DNA of 64,000 nt, taken from assembly GCA_003439945.1 (NCBI GenBank), contig QVRM01006115.1:1-64000 (forward strand), written 5' to 3'. Numbering within the stretch: position 1 is the first letter of the stretch; each line of letters opens with the position of its first letter. Below the pieces are notes generated by a model that worked only from the letters and a program-made list of their open reading frames with translations, did no database searches and had not been told where the DNA came from. The translations under genes were made by a program, and so were the position numbers. This document shows positions 12,869 to 23,174 of the stretch, piece by piece. The DNA comes from Dermanyssus gallinae. Its lineage: Eukaryota > Arthropoda > Arachnida > Mesostigmata > Dermanyssidae.

Positions 12869-14056
12869 TTATGCCTCATCGAAAGTACGCCGACGATTTA
12901 ATATATCCGTGATGACGAGAAGACCCACAATGCCAATTAAGCTCATAAAAATTAAGCATACATTGCTGATCATGATGTGCCTGATCAAGTTGATGACAAA
13001 ATTTTCGGCCGACACGTGTAGACTTTGTCTAAGTACAGAATCCTGCGAGAACGAAACCTCTTCTTGGTGTTCTCGTTGAGGTAATTGTTGTTCCGGTTGT
13101 TGTTGTTGTTGTTCCTGTTGTTGTTGTTGTTGTTGTTCCTGTTGTTGTTGTTGCTGCTGCTGCAGCTGCTCCTTTTCCTCCTCCTGCTTCTTGGTCTCGC
13201 CCTCCTGTTGTTGTCCTGGCCATCCTTGCCATTCTTGCCACTGTTGCGTGTTTTGTTGATCTGGCAGTTGCTGTTGTAGCTTCCATTGTTGTTGTTGTTG
13301 TGATTGATGTCGTGGTGATTGTGACGATTGTTGTTGTTGTTGTTGTTGTTGTGATCGATGCCGTGGTGAATGTGATGGTTGTTGTTGTGATCGATGCCGT
13401 GGTGATTGTGATTGTTGTTGTTGTTGTTGGTGACGTGGTTGTTGGGATTGTTGCCATGGTTGTTGTGATTGTTGCCGTGCTTGTTGTGATTGATGTCGTG
13501 GTTGTTGCGATTGATGTCGTGGTTGTTGCGATTGATGCCGTGGTTGTTGCGATTGATGCCGTGGTTGTTGCGATTGATGCCGTGGCTGTTGCGATTGATG
13601 TCGTGGCTGTTGCGATTGATGTCGTGGTTGTTGCGATTGATGTCGTGGTTGTTGCGATTGATGTCGTGGTTGTTGCGATTGATGTCGTGGTTGTTGCGAT
13701 TGATGTCGTGGTTGTTGCGATTGATGTCGTGGTTGTTGCGATTGATGTCGTGGTTGTTGCGATTGATGTCGTGGTTGTTGCGATTGATGTCGTGGTTGTG
13801 TTTGTTGTTGTGGTTGATCTGGCTGTTGTTCTGGCTGTTGTTGCAGTCGCTCTTCTGGTTGTTGAGGTTGTTTTTGCGGCGGTTGCGATTGTCCTTGTGG
13901 AGGTTGCGGTGGCTCTTGTTGTTGCGGCTGTTCTTGTCCAGAGCCTTGTTGTTGTTGTTGAAGCTGGTTCTTGTTCTCCTCGATACTCTTAGGCTGAGCA
14001 CTTTGCGGCGAGCCTGGAGCCTTGGCTTCTATATGAGCGTCATCATTCGGAGTCAC
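12869..14056 (-). CDS. Glutamine-rich protein with heptad repeat and C-terminal membrane segment (hypothetical)
   Basis: A 395-codon single-exon frame. Residues 1-90 are Gln/Pro-rich (after MTPNDDAHIEAK). Next come about fifteen tandem copies of a 7-residue unit RHQSQQP (21-bp repeat, about 13,484-13,797), then Gln/Ser/Pro and poly-Gln stretches. At 365-386 there is one hydrophobic span (NVCLIFMSLIGIVGLLVITDIL), followed by a basic tail NRRRTFDEA. There is no signal peptide, so if made it could be tail-anchored with the Gln-rich part in the cytosol (inference). The frame is preferred over the opposite-strand frames because the N- and C-terminal ends are shared with a paralogous copy at 10.96-11.53 kb. 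Family not recognised; expression is unproven. Confidence 0.5.
   Translation of the reverse strand: MTPNDDAHIEAKAPGSPQSAQPKSIEENKNQLQQQQQGSGQEQPQQQEPPQPPQGQSQPPQKQPQQPEERLQQQPEQQPDQPQQQTQPRHQSQQPRHQSQQPRHQSQQPRHQSQQPRHQSQQPRHQSQQPRHQSQQPRHQSQQPRHQSQQPRHQSQQPRHQSQQPRHQSQQPRHQSQQPRHQSQQPRHQSQQARQQSQQPWQQSQQPRHQQQQQQSQSPRHRSQQQPSHSPRHRSQQQQQQQQSSQSPRHQSQQQQQWKLQQQLPDQQNTQQWQEWQGWPGQQQEGETKKQEEEKEQLQQQQQQQQEQQQQQQQEQQQQQPEQQLPQREHQEEVSFSQDSVLRQSLHVSAENFVINLIRHIMISNVCLIFMSLIGIVGLLVITDILNRRRTFDEA
13484..13797. repeat. 21-bp minisatellite, about 15 copies
   Basis: Unit ttgttgcgattgatgtcgtgg in plus-strand sense, with only synonymous or conservative changes (gtcgtgg/gccgtgg, gcgatt/gtgatt) between units. 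It encodes the RHQSQQP heptads of the Gln-rich frame on the minus strand. Confidence 0.95.
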
Positions 14057-14149
14057 CTAGACCGAAAAAGTAGGCAGAGGGGAAATAGATGTGAGATAGC
14101 GAGGCGGGAACGAATTTGCTCTCTGCTGAATGGTATTTGCTAATTACGT

Positions 14150-16760
14150 GCAAGTGTTGTTGTACGAAAACGATTAGTATTACATTTTTTTTTGTTGTAA
14201 TATCCATATGGTGATTAATGTTAGTTACGTATTCGTTAACTTAGTTACTACTTGATACGATTGAGCATCATCGTCATAGGGCATCGTTACGTGCATCAAC
14301 ACGCGGTTCCACAAAGCAGGCTTAGTTGGTGTTCGTGACAAGCAGTCGGGCCGTTGTCAATCTATCCACGCATACGAAACCTACACACGCACCATAATGG
14401 TCGTCGTACCCTACTACCTTTAATTGAAATAATTAATTACGACTTGAAAATAAACCGATGGAACGTGCGGTTCACAGACCGAGAAGCGCAAAGCTACATC
14501 GTTTGTGAGAAAGGGCCAACGCGTCATCAAATGCTCCTAGGCTCTTGTAGCGCGCGTTCCAAACCGCTGCTTGATGCAATTTGTAGCTCCTGAACGAGAA
14601 AATGCGTGGTACATCTACAAGAACTTCCGCGTTTTCCGGATCGCTCAGAGTACGCTCATTGGTTTCTCTCTTTACAAGACTATCTCCCATCTGGCCGTAG
14701 CGACACGGGTTAAAGTTTGCGCGCAGAATGAGAAATTGTGGAGACTCTACAAGTTCCTAGGTTCTACCGCAGTGTAGTTTTAATTTGGATCCTGTCCTTG
14801 TAATTGAAGAAGATAATAATCCGCGTTGCGCGTATTTTTTCGGCTGTTACCTATTTGTCTAGTTCGCAAATGAAGGCTAAACTGCTCGTTATATCTCTTC
14901 TATCTGTATAAATGTAGAGTGACGCAATAAATTACGTGATGTGCTTCGAACGCAGCGCGTGTGTAACCCGTTGTTGATTTAGCGCCCAAGCCAAGTGAAC
15001 ACTCGCTGTGGCAGGGCTATCAAAGTTCAATCCTTTGCCGTCTATAATCGAGGTATCCACCTTCCCCAATCATCTGCAGCTGTGTTATTACAATCATGCT
15101 TAAATTACTAAGTGTGTTTCACGTTATCTCTAAATCAGACAGGTAAGCAGCGGCTGAATATCTTGCACAGATATTTTAGAAGATCTTCTCTGACGAGTGT
15201 GTCACGCTGTGGCGTACTGCCCCAAAAATCCTACACTTGCGCATTTGGACCCAGATTCTGCTTCTATGAGGACTGGGCGCAACCTATGTCACGCTAAGCT
15301 TTTTGTGGATTCTTTAACGAGAAAGGTCATTAGGAGGAACATATATGCCAAAAGTTTGGCACATCGTCAAGCTTGTTTACTATTTCAAGGAAAGTTTGGC
15401 GAGGCCAGGCGTGACTCAAAGCTTTACGACGGTGCAGCGCCTGACGGCTGTTTATAGAATGGACGTACGTGGTCGACCATACCCTTTCGCCGGAGCATTC
15501 GTCGGCTTAAAGGATGGTCGAAACACAGGTGAGGCAATTGATGTGCTGCAATTAGAGGTAGAGCCAGCTGCGGGCGGAACCCGCAGGTTACTTGTACGCA
15601 CACACTATAGAAAGCGTCCAAGCCTTTAACAGAACGTTCGAAAAGTCTGGTGGGAATCACTGCGGCACGCAGAGGTGTGTGGCGGCTCTCTTTGGAGCGT
15701 TATATAAACTATAAAAGTTTCCAGCTTTATAGTATGGACACCCTACTGGTACAGGCGTGGAAACTGTGGGAACCCCGCGACCTCGCCACAGAGCTGAGTC
15801 CTCATCACCATGTACTGTACCAAGTGAGTGAATCTATCGAGTGAATCTATCTCGGCATGGAAAAGTTAAACAGGTCCGACTATGGGAAGCTGTAGTTGCT
15901 TTCATTCAGACGCTCAGTGGACGCTCAATCAGTTTACGAATTCAGTTCGTCGGACAGACAAATGCTTATCAGGTTTTTTCTTTACCCCACTAAATCTAAG
16001 TAACTATTTAGGGGTTTGAGGTTCGAGGCTAAAGCGTCTTAACGATGCCAGCTGTGGCATATCGAGCCGTCTCCTCCTCCTCCGACTATAGCAAGTGCTA
16101 AACTGATAAACTGTCGCAAACTTTGGCTCGTTTTTCCATGTTCCGATTCAAATGTTTGTTCAATTTAGGATTTTAGATAGGTCACCCTATTAAGGCTACC
16201 GGTCTGCCGGCCAGATTGAGCTAAATGCTATTAATATTACTACTAAGGCCGTCTTGTATCAATATGCTGGCTTTGTGGTTGCACGATGTCTCGTTTAATC
16301 GAGGCTAAATCAGGAGCCCACCGGCATCAAACAGTACGGGAACAATATTTATGGTGTTGCAGCCGGGAGTACAGGCGGCCAAAAGTGCATGTACCCTAAT
16401 TCATAGGTAGAGCAATAACACCATCATGAGGACAGACACAGTAACATCAACTAAAAATAACACGCCATGCTACATATTCTTGTCGTACTGCACAATGATA
16501 ACTACTATCGTGCTCAATTCAGAAGTGTCCAGGTCTGTAATTGTATACTTAATTTTATCTGCTCAAAAAAAATAAGGCTTTACGTGACAACCTGTGGACT
16601 AGTGTGACCGTGCATGAAAGGAACCCGGCTACGCTATCCAAAGTTTTCCGTTTCGATAGCACTGCATCTTTTTGTTGACTGATCTGTAATCATGTTGATC
16701 ATAGGCATACAAGAAAGTTCCGTCAGGACGTAACAGCAGTTAAAGAGATGTCTCTCTGGT
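14150..16760. other. Intergenic, nothing recognised
   Basis: Unique-looking sequence with frames up to 94 codons (for example 15345-15629 plus) that match nothing I know. No repeats above 20 bp noticed. Confidence 0.5.
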
Positions 16761-16879
16761 TTTAGCACGTGAACAAGCCGGACATCGAGTCGTTTGAATA
16801 GATTGACGTGTCAATACAAATTCGGTGGGCGGCAAAGCTCTGCGACAACAAAATCTCGTAGGAACAAAACGCGTTGGTC

Positions 16880-17335
16880 GTGCGATGGAAGGAAGGCATG
16901 CGATTGATTACCTTTTCTACTACACTCCAACCTGGGTCTATGAGACTGCCGGTCAGCTCAGACGATGCGGATTGGTCGCAGTGGCAGTTGTCCAGGCACA
17001 GATCCGGACTTTTACATTCTACCTTGCCCTTTTTGGCGTCGTTGGACCAAGCAAACACTTGTGATTGCTCATTTTCGGCTGGCATAGCGGGCAGACTAGC
17101 CCAAATTTTCGTTGTTGTTGTTGTATGAATGTTGACGTCGTCAATCGGGCGCCATTGAGTGAGCCTAGTATAACCTACGATACGATGAGCAGCAACTCGG
17201 GGAAGGATGCCCGACACGAAACTCACCACCCTCGTATGCGTCTTGCAATGCAGCACGAGCAGTGAACCTGTTCGAGCACTGTGGAACAACTTGCTCCGAA
17301 CCCATCATCTACTGTACTGCCGAAACTTACCAGCA
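16880..17335 (-). CDS. Candidate cysteine-containing exon(s), unknown
   Basis: A 175-codon open frame spans 16762-17289. It contains a segment PAMPAENEQSQVFAWSND followed by CKSPDLCLDNCHCDQS. A consensus GTAAGT donor lies on the same strand at about 17,325 and a GTAATC donor at about 16,905. The possible acceptor between them is poor. No family recognised; the frame length could be chance. Confidence 0.2.
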
Positions 17336-17434
17336 GTCCGGCACATTCATATTTAACATTCACTCGACTTGAGCAAGTAGTATATTTATATATATATGTA
17401 TAATTTATTAGCTTCTAATGAAGGACTCCGTTTA

Positions 17435-17614
17435 CTTTTCGGGCTGAACCTCAGCCAAGATTTTAACGTCCACAGGACTGCTTTTTCGCAATGCTTCATA
17501 GACGGACCCCCGTAAATACAAATGAGCAACGGTGGGGCTCGAACCCGCGCGCCTATGTGTCTTCTCCGGTCGCGAGGCGCAGACGGAATGCACCACGTCA
17601 CCGGGCTCAACGAT
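17435..17614 (-). mobile_element. tRNA-derived SINE, family 1, copy 2 (inside a LINE)
   Basis: 180 bp flanked by ggactccgttta (17423-17434 and 17615-17626). Same boxes and body as copy 1. The target is the reverse-transcriptase fragment at 17.4-18.4 kb, so this SINE is younger than that LINE insertion. Confidence 0.92.
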
Positions 17615-17626
17615 GGACTCCGTTTA

Positions 17627-18420
17627 GCCGGTTCCCACCTTCCTTACGTTAGTAAGTTTCCTTACTTGGGACTGCTTCTAACGCCAAAGGGCAGCTGTTT
17701 CCTGCATCATTTCAAGGAAGGATGCAGGGAAGCGCTGGTCGCAATAACCACAATTAGCAAGCCGCACCTGTTGTCCATTCCAACGGCATTAAGGCTGTCC
17801 GATAATCTCCAATGGCCGCCTACGGTATCGAAATAATCTGGAATAATCTCACCCTAGCTTGCCTCAAGCACTTAAATAACCTGAAGGCAGCGTACCTCAA
17901 GCGAGTCCTGGGCTTCCATCGCTCATCCCGCAACCGACTTGTCTATCTCCTCACTGACACCCTATTATTCGTCGAGGAGCTAAGGCGACGCTTTGACCTG
18001 CCGTCATCTCCCAATAACGTCAACGTCATCAAAACGTGGGAGTGCAAGTTTGCTGAAATCGATGTAGATTTCTTCAGCACCGGAGCAATACAAAACCAGG
18101 CATGGAAGGGGCCGAGTCGGTCTAACCGCCATGTGGTGACTAGGTTCGCCGTGCACGGATTTCACCATGTGCTTTGCGCGACCACCAGGTTCCATGATCC
18201 CTCTGACTCATGTGTGTGCCTTCGTTGTAAACTACCATGCTGCCTCCTGTAGCCTAGTCCCGTCTCTAGCCAGTCTAGATAACCAGGCCTGCGTCATAAC
18301 TTCATAGTTTTACATATCTAATATTTTATATGTCCAAATGTGTATATGTAATCATATGCAAATCTTAACTGTACTATTCTACACAACATGTGCGATAATA
18401 AACAATTGTTTTAATATTTA
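17627..18420 (+). pseudogene. LINE reverse transcriptase fragment, split from its 5' edge by a SINE
   Basis: Encodes FPYLGLLLTPKGSCF, then after a small frame break near 17,800 MAAYGIEIIWNNLTL... and ALVHGFHH-type C-terminal sequence ending near CVCLRCKLPC. It aligns residue for residue with the fragments at 10.1-10.8 and 30.7-31.4 kb (shared YGIxxx[21 protein letters not shown]). A SINE sits immediately upstream with its target duplication (ggactccgttta) taken from this element's own sequence. The 3' end runs into a (TA)n tract. Confidence 0.88.
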
Positions 18421-18438
18421 ATTTATTGCTTAAATCGA

Positions 18439-18484
<46 letters not shown>

Positions 18485-18486
18485 TA

Positions 18487-18895
18487 TTGATTGAACTGCA
18501 CTGGAAATGGACAAAGGCGGTGAGAGATGAATAGATTTTATTAACAAGCTGGCTGTTTTTCGTTTGCGTTGCAAGACTCTCTTCGGCTGGATTGGCAAGC
18601 TAGTAATTTGTTGCGTCGGACGGTTGTGTGCCGCACCGTTACAGTGTACTGACATCATTGCAGGAAGCATATTGACGTTATAAAGAGCATTTATAGGCTG
18701 ATGAACGCCAACGTTTAGAGATAAAAGACTTTTGTGAGCCAGGCTCCCAAGCTGTGCTGTCATCTTCGGAATTTGAAACCTATAGAGCCAATGTGTCTCT
18801 ACGTTACAATCAACGTATGCGAGCGAACGATGCTGGCCGGCCCGGTCTGGGAAACTCTGAGCTAGAAACTTATCGGAAATAACTGCGTCTCCTCT
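18487..18895 (-). CDS. Candidate exon of an unknown gene
   Basis: The minus strand has a strong acceptor (pyrimidine/T-rich tract ending TTTTTATGACAG at about 18,896). It is followed by an open frame of about 135 codons (GDAVISDKFLAQSFPDRAGQ...QRKRKTASLLIK) that only ends by running through a (TA)n tract. No domain recognised. It may be a chance frame. The LTR element starts about 100 bp upstream. Confidence 0.25.
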
Positions 18896-19002
18896 GTCAT
18901 AAAAATAAAACAAAAAAATAATTTTTGTCAAAGTTTGTTTAGTAAACTAAACGAATTATTTTCATAAATTTTGCCGAAACCCGAACGGCGTGCAGTCACT
19001 GA

Positions 19003-19288
19003 TGTATGATAGCAGTGTTCGTTAAGCAGCGCGGGCATAGACAGAGTCGGTTACCGGCAATGCCGAAGCAAGTAAATACATGGCGCCAATTAGAAGATGC
19101 CGCCACCCTAGTAGCGAAGACGCGGGAAGTCACTTAATGCGCGGGCAATCTGTGAGTATATATAATGGAGGCACGAGAATAAATGAATCAGTAGTCGTTG
19201 GTGCGAGCCAGGCAGAGGACGTGTGTTGTTTGAGCAAGAGAATGGCGAACTCGTAACGGTCGCCGCCCGGTCATGGGGGTGGTGGACA
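19003..19288 (+). repeat. 5' LTR
   Basis: 286 bp, TG...CA ends. Shares nearly the full length with 20439-20722, with scattered substitutions and small indels (for example acagagtcggttac versus acagcgtcggttgg). A TATATAA stretch at about 19,158 and AATAAA at about 19,180 fit a U3 promoter and R polyadenylation signal. Confidence 0.95.
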
Positions 19289-20024
19289 CTACAACTGGCG
19301 CAGTCGACAGGATCTGAAAGAAAGAAAAGGCAGTGCAACAATGCACACAGGTCTGCCACCCCCACCTCCGGTTCTGCGATCCATGGATCGGCCAACAACA
19401 CCGTCGGCACCAGGCACGGGGCCGGAGGAAGACGGCGAGGTGACTACGTCAAAATGGTGACGAAGCTGTTCAACGGAGATGTTCAAGGAACACAAGGGAA
19501 CAGCCGTTGCCGGTGAAGACAACGGTGAGTACTTAGCGGCACTGCGGTGACTGGTGGTGAGGTGCAAGCTCGACGTTGGAACCCTGGTGTTGAGGAGCCA
19601 CCTCATTCTGGGGCGACTAGGCCACAGGTGAGAGAAAAGTTTCTCCTCGAAGAGGCCTTGCGGGTCGAACTGGACGGCCGCGCTACACGAGAAGAGATGC
19701 GTTATGGATGCCAGATGGATCGCAGGAGGAAACAAGTAGGTGAACGAGGTTAGGGAAGAGAAGGGCCGCCGGAAAGAAGCGGGTTAAGGCTGTCGGCAGG
19801 GCGAGAACGCGGAGCGGGTGGATCGTGCGCGGATGGAAAAGCCACGAGTACGGGACAGTCGAACAGGCCCTAACGGCCGCGTTACACGTGGGGAGGTGCG
19901 TCACGGAGGCCAGTATGGATTGCAGCACGACACGAGTTGGTGAGCGAGAGCCGGCGAAACGAAGCGGACCGAGGCTAGCGGCAGGGCGAGAACACGGAAC
20001 GGATGGAGTGAGGAGTGTGTGAGG

Positions 20025-20066
20025 AGCCGAAAGTGTGGCAAGTTTGGCCATTTCGGCCGGAAGTGT
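20025..20066 (+). pseudogene. Gag-type zinc knuckle remnant in the LTR element
   Basis: The frame reads SRKCGKFGHFGRKC, which has the spacing of a retroviral-type CCHC knuckle (C-x2-C-x4-H-x4-C) except that the first position is Ser (AGC), one base from Cys. It shows that part of a gag nucleocapsid region is in the interior. No long gag frame is kept around it. Confidence 0.75.
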
Positions 20067-20438
20067 ACGAACGCGGCAGAATGTACAGGCGATCGGCGTG
20101 GAGGCGCGGCCACGCTGGGATCGTTGGGCCAACGGCGAATGCCTGGAGGCGGCGGTGGATGCACATGAGGATGAGCGAGCGCGAGTGGACGAACCGAAAG
20201 AGCACCCAGACGGGAGAAGAACGGCAGTCGGAACCAGGTTCGTGCGGTCGTGCCCGGCGACTGGGTCAGTATACGGAGGCCAGCCGCCGCCGGGTGTGCC
20301 ACATGATGAACATGAAGACGACAGCGCACCGCTCTGAAGGACGTCCACGACGGGTTAGACGCGCACCAAGGCATTTACGGGAGTTCGTGAGTAAAGACGG
20401 GATAGAATTCAAAACAAGCCTGCGAAGGGGGGGGAGAA

Positions 20439-20722
20439 TGTAGGATAGCAGTGTCCGTTAAGCAGCGCGGGCATAGACAGCGTCGGTTGGCGGCAATGCC
20501 AAAGCAAGCTAAATGCATGGCGCCAATTAGAAGATGCCGCCACCCTACTAGCGAAGACGCGGGAAGTCACTAAATGCGCGGGCAATCTGTGAGAATATAA
20601 GAAGGCATGAGAATAAATGAGTTAGTAGTCCTTTGTTCGAGCCAGGCAGAAGACGTGTGTTGTTTGAGCGAGAGAATGGCGAAGTCGTAACGGTCACCGC
20701 TCGGTCATGGGGGTGGTGGACA
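20439..20722 (+). repeat. 3' LTR
   Basis: 284 bp; preceded directly by the polypurine tract and followed by target copy ACTGA. It differs from the 5' LTR at clearly more than a handful of sites, so the insertion is not recent. Confidence 0.95.
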
Positions 20723-20841
20723 ACTGACAAATCAATTAAGGATATAATGGACGCATTGCAGCAGTCCCGAGTATTCTTAGCATTTTTAACGATTACAAAT
20801 TTTAATTGTAGTCTATCGTAATGCGTATACATTTAGTTTGG

Positions 20842-20882
<41 letters not shown>
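20842..20882. repeat. (TA)n microsatellite left of the endonuclease-bearing element
   Basis: About 41 bp pure tract; the R2-like fragment starts within 60 bp to its right. Confidence 0.97.
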
Positions 20883-20885
<3 letters not shown>

Positions 20886-20939
20886 GCACACTTTAAAACA
20901 GCACACGAAACGCCCTTTGTACATTACTGGATTAAGGGT

Positions 20940-21640
20940 ATGCCCTAACTATCTGGTAAGGAGTATTTAAACCTAATAAAGCTCAGGATCAACGCATTAC
21001 CAACGCGTGCCAGATTGGCCAGGGGACGCCCGGGCTACAACAAACGTTGTAGGCACGGGTGTCATGCGCCTGAGACGTTGGCTCATGTCGCTCAGATGTG
21101 CGATACAACACACAAACAAACTATAAAGAGACATGACTACGTCTGTGGCGCGTCTTCTCCGCGAGAGGGGTCATGAGGTGGTTCGTGAGCGAGTATTCCG
21201 TCGACCGGGCGCACCGGGTCTAAAGCCCGACCTCGTAATAACAACACCTACCGAGGTCTGGGTTTTAGATGCCGAAGTTTGCGGCCCGACCAGGGACCTG
21301 GCAAAAGCGCGGCAGGACAAGATCACCAAATATGACGTCGAGTTCCTAAGAGCGGCGCTCCCTGACCCGCAAAAACCTCGCAGACTCGGATCCATCACTA
21401 TCTCTATGAGTGGTGTATAGGACTCCGAATCTGCGAGTACGCTCTTGGGGCTCGGCGTCACGAAGAGAAATCTTATCTATCTTACCGCCTTAACACTGCA
21501 AGCAACCTTGAGGATATAGCGCTCGCACCGAGTCCATAAAAGCGAGGGCTGCCATCAAGCAGGGACACGGACAGCTGATTCTTAACTACACGTGACAACT
21601 TTTTACCACCATTTTTATTAAGGCGAGCACTGCCGAGTGT
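20940..21640 (+). pseudogene. Non-LTR element C-terminus: CCHC knuckle plus restriction-enzyme-like endonuclease
   Basis: C-x3-C-x7-H-x4-C at 21048-21101 (CRHGCHAPETLAHVAQMC) is followed by an IKRHD segment. After a one-base frame change near 21,133 comes an endonuclease-like domain: GHEVVRE, KPDLV (Asp codon about 21,229), VLDAEV and DKITKY. This is the R2/R4/Dong/NeSL type of C-terminus. A TAG at 21418-21420 interrupts the frame, which is otherwise open to about 21,519. The fragment lies between two (TA)n tracts (20,842-20,882 and 21,679-21,714). Confidence 0.82.
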
Positions 21641-21674
21641 GCAAATGTATTGTAAACGATTAATAAATCATCGC

Positions 21675-21678
<4 letters not shown>

Positions 21679-21714
<36 letters not shown>
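21679..21714. repeat. (TA)n microsatellite between two LINE 3' ends
   Basis: About 36 bp. The plus-strand R2-like element ends on its left and the minus-strand LINE ends on its right. Confidence 0.97.
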
Positions 21715-21716
<2 letters not shown>

Positions 21717-21749
21717 AATTTTAAGAAGGCTATATTTAACGCTGGATTA

Positions 21750-22740
21750 AATATCAATGAGACGCAGAATCTCGGCTTGTCATTCGAGAGGAGGCAGTGC
21801 AGTGATCTCTTCGTAAGAGCAAAGCAGGCAGAAGCATGATACGTCGTACATACTTGAGAACACATGACAGATGCACTCTGTGTACTCCTCGTGCAAGTTC
21901 GTATTCGAACAGACCAGAGGATGATAGTCGTGATATGTGTCTGGTATAGACGTGGCGATGCAAAACCAGAACAGAGGTGAAATGCACTGAAAATATCCAG
22001 GTCTTCAAGATCTCGTTGGACTTGTTTAACGTTATTTTCCCATTCTGAGACAATTTGAGTAGTACTGTATGCGGCGTTTCCAACCTCAATCGAATTATCT
22101 TAACACCAGGTGCACAGCCTGACATAAGTATGAGTACACAAAGCGGCATCTTACTCGCATTGACAAGCAAAGTGCTCGCTTCATGTACTTTAGGAAACAC
22201 CTTTTGAGTAAACCAAAGTTTGCCCGAGTGAGGTGTACCGATACTCGGTCAAGACCATCCATCAGCCTAGGAATAATCTTGAGGCAGAAGAGTGGCATCG
22301 CCGTCGGTACGGGCAGTCGCCGGACGTTGCCTACCTCTCCGTAAAGGGAGACTAGGGCTGTGCGCAATGAAGGTCGTCCAAGGATAATGATGTCGAAGCC
22401 CCAGATAACGGAAAGTGTTGAAGTATTCCAAATATTGGCCACCACAACGTATAACGTCTTTGGCAGCTAATCGACCCCCTCTTCTGAATTTCACAGCCTT
22501 GGTCTTCATCTGGCGTTTATTTCCAGCCCCGTTAAGACAAGGAGCAACTCTGCAAGGAAACTGACGCACTTCACTGGCTGACGCCCAGGTCGTGATGAGG
22601 GGCACGATGTTCTCTGCGTACATCACAATTATGGCCCTTCGGTACTCCCATGTAGTAAAAACAGATACTTCGTTACTGGGTTTGCAATGCATGGATTTCA
22701 TATGAAGATATGTATGTAAAATGCGTTGCATGAAATATCG
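21750..22740 (-). pseudogene. Degraded LINE copy of the same reverse-transcriptase family
   Basis: On the minus strand there are recognisable pieces: MYAENIV (a decayed YADD motif) near 22,620, VKFRRGGRLA, FRYLG near 22,420, and a CFLKYMKRALCLS/RFVYSYL segment near 22,150. Its lower part, 21,750-22,200, matches 7,790-8,310 closely when reverse-complemented, so both are copies of one subfamily. Several stops and frameshifts. Confidence 0.78.
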
Positions 22741-23023
22741 ATCGAGTGTAAATGCAAGCTATGCGGAAAGTCTTGTGATTTGTATCATCTCCAACAGTGT
22801 ACAAAAGCAATATCTCTGATGAAAGTAATGTAGGAGAGCTGTAGCACATATGTGCATACCCCAAATATTGGTTAATAAGCAATACATTCAAATAGAAGAC
22901 CGGTTAGGTAACTAAAGTAAGAGTAGTATTATCAAGACCTGTAAACGACAGACTTGGTTTGCTTCTACTATTGCACTGAACGACGGATAGGTGGTACCAT
23001 GCTCGTGTAAGAACAACGCTACA

Positions 23024-23050
23024 GTATACTCATTTTATAAATGAGTATAC
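23024..23050. repeat. Perfect short palindrome
   Basis: 12-bp arms gtatactcattt and aaatgagtatac with a 3-base loop. Confidence 0.9.
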
Positions 23051-23107
23051 AATGGCACTATTGCAATGAATTTAAATTATGATAATATAAAATGTTAACT
23101 AGAACGG

Positions 23108-23108
<1 letters not shown>

Positions 23109-23171
<63 letters not shown>
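23109..23171. repeat. (TA)n microsatellite
   Basis: About 63 bp, uninterrupted until a final catacat; followed by the palindrome acattaaaatattaatgt. Confidence 0.97.

Positions 23172-23174
<3 letters not shown>

Larger units (their letters stand above)
19003..20722 (+). mobile_element. Non-autonomous LTR retrotransposon, structurally complete
   Basis: Two direct LTRs (19003-19288 and 20439-20722), both starting TGTA and ending GGACA, flank a 1,150-bp interior. The 5-bp target duplication ACTGA is exact (18998-19002 and 20723-20727). A purine tract, aaggggggggagaa (20425-20438), abuts the 3' LTR. A primer-binding-site-like TGGCGCAGTC begins 7 bp after the 5' LTR (19296). The interior lacks any protease, reverse transcriptase or integrase, so the element depends on a relative. 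The size class resembles TRIM/LARD-like or deleted Gypsy-group elements (inference). Confidence 0.95.

Noticed and set aside
13300..14143. Long plus-strand frames of Val/Ala/Ile and Trp/Leu/Arg repeats (230 and 217 codons)
   Set aside because: They are the other frames of the 21-bp minisatellite; no varied sequence outside the repeat supports them, and the shared ends with the paralogue favour the minus-strand frame.
20842..21714. Insertion into ribosomal DNA expected for R2-like elements
   Set aside because: No 28S-like sequence is present on either side; the flanks are (TA)n and the LTR element.
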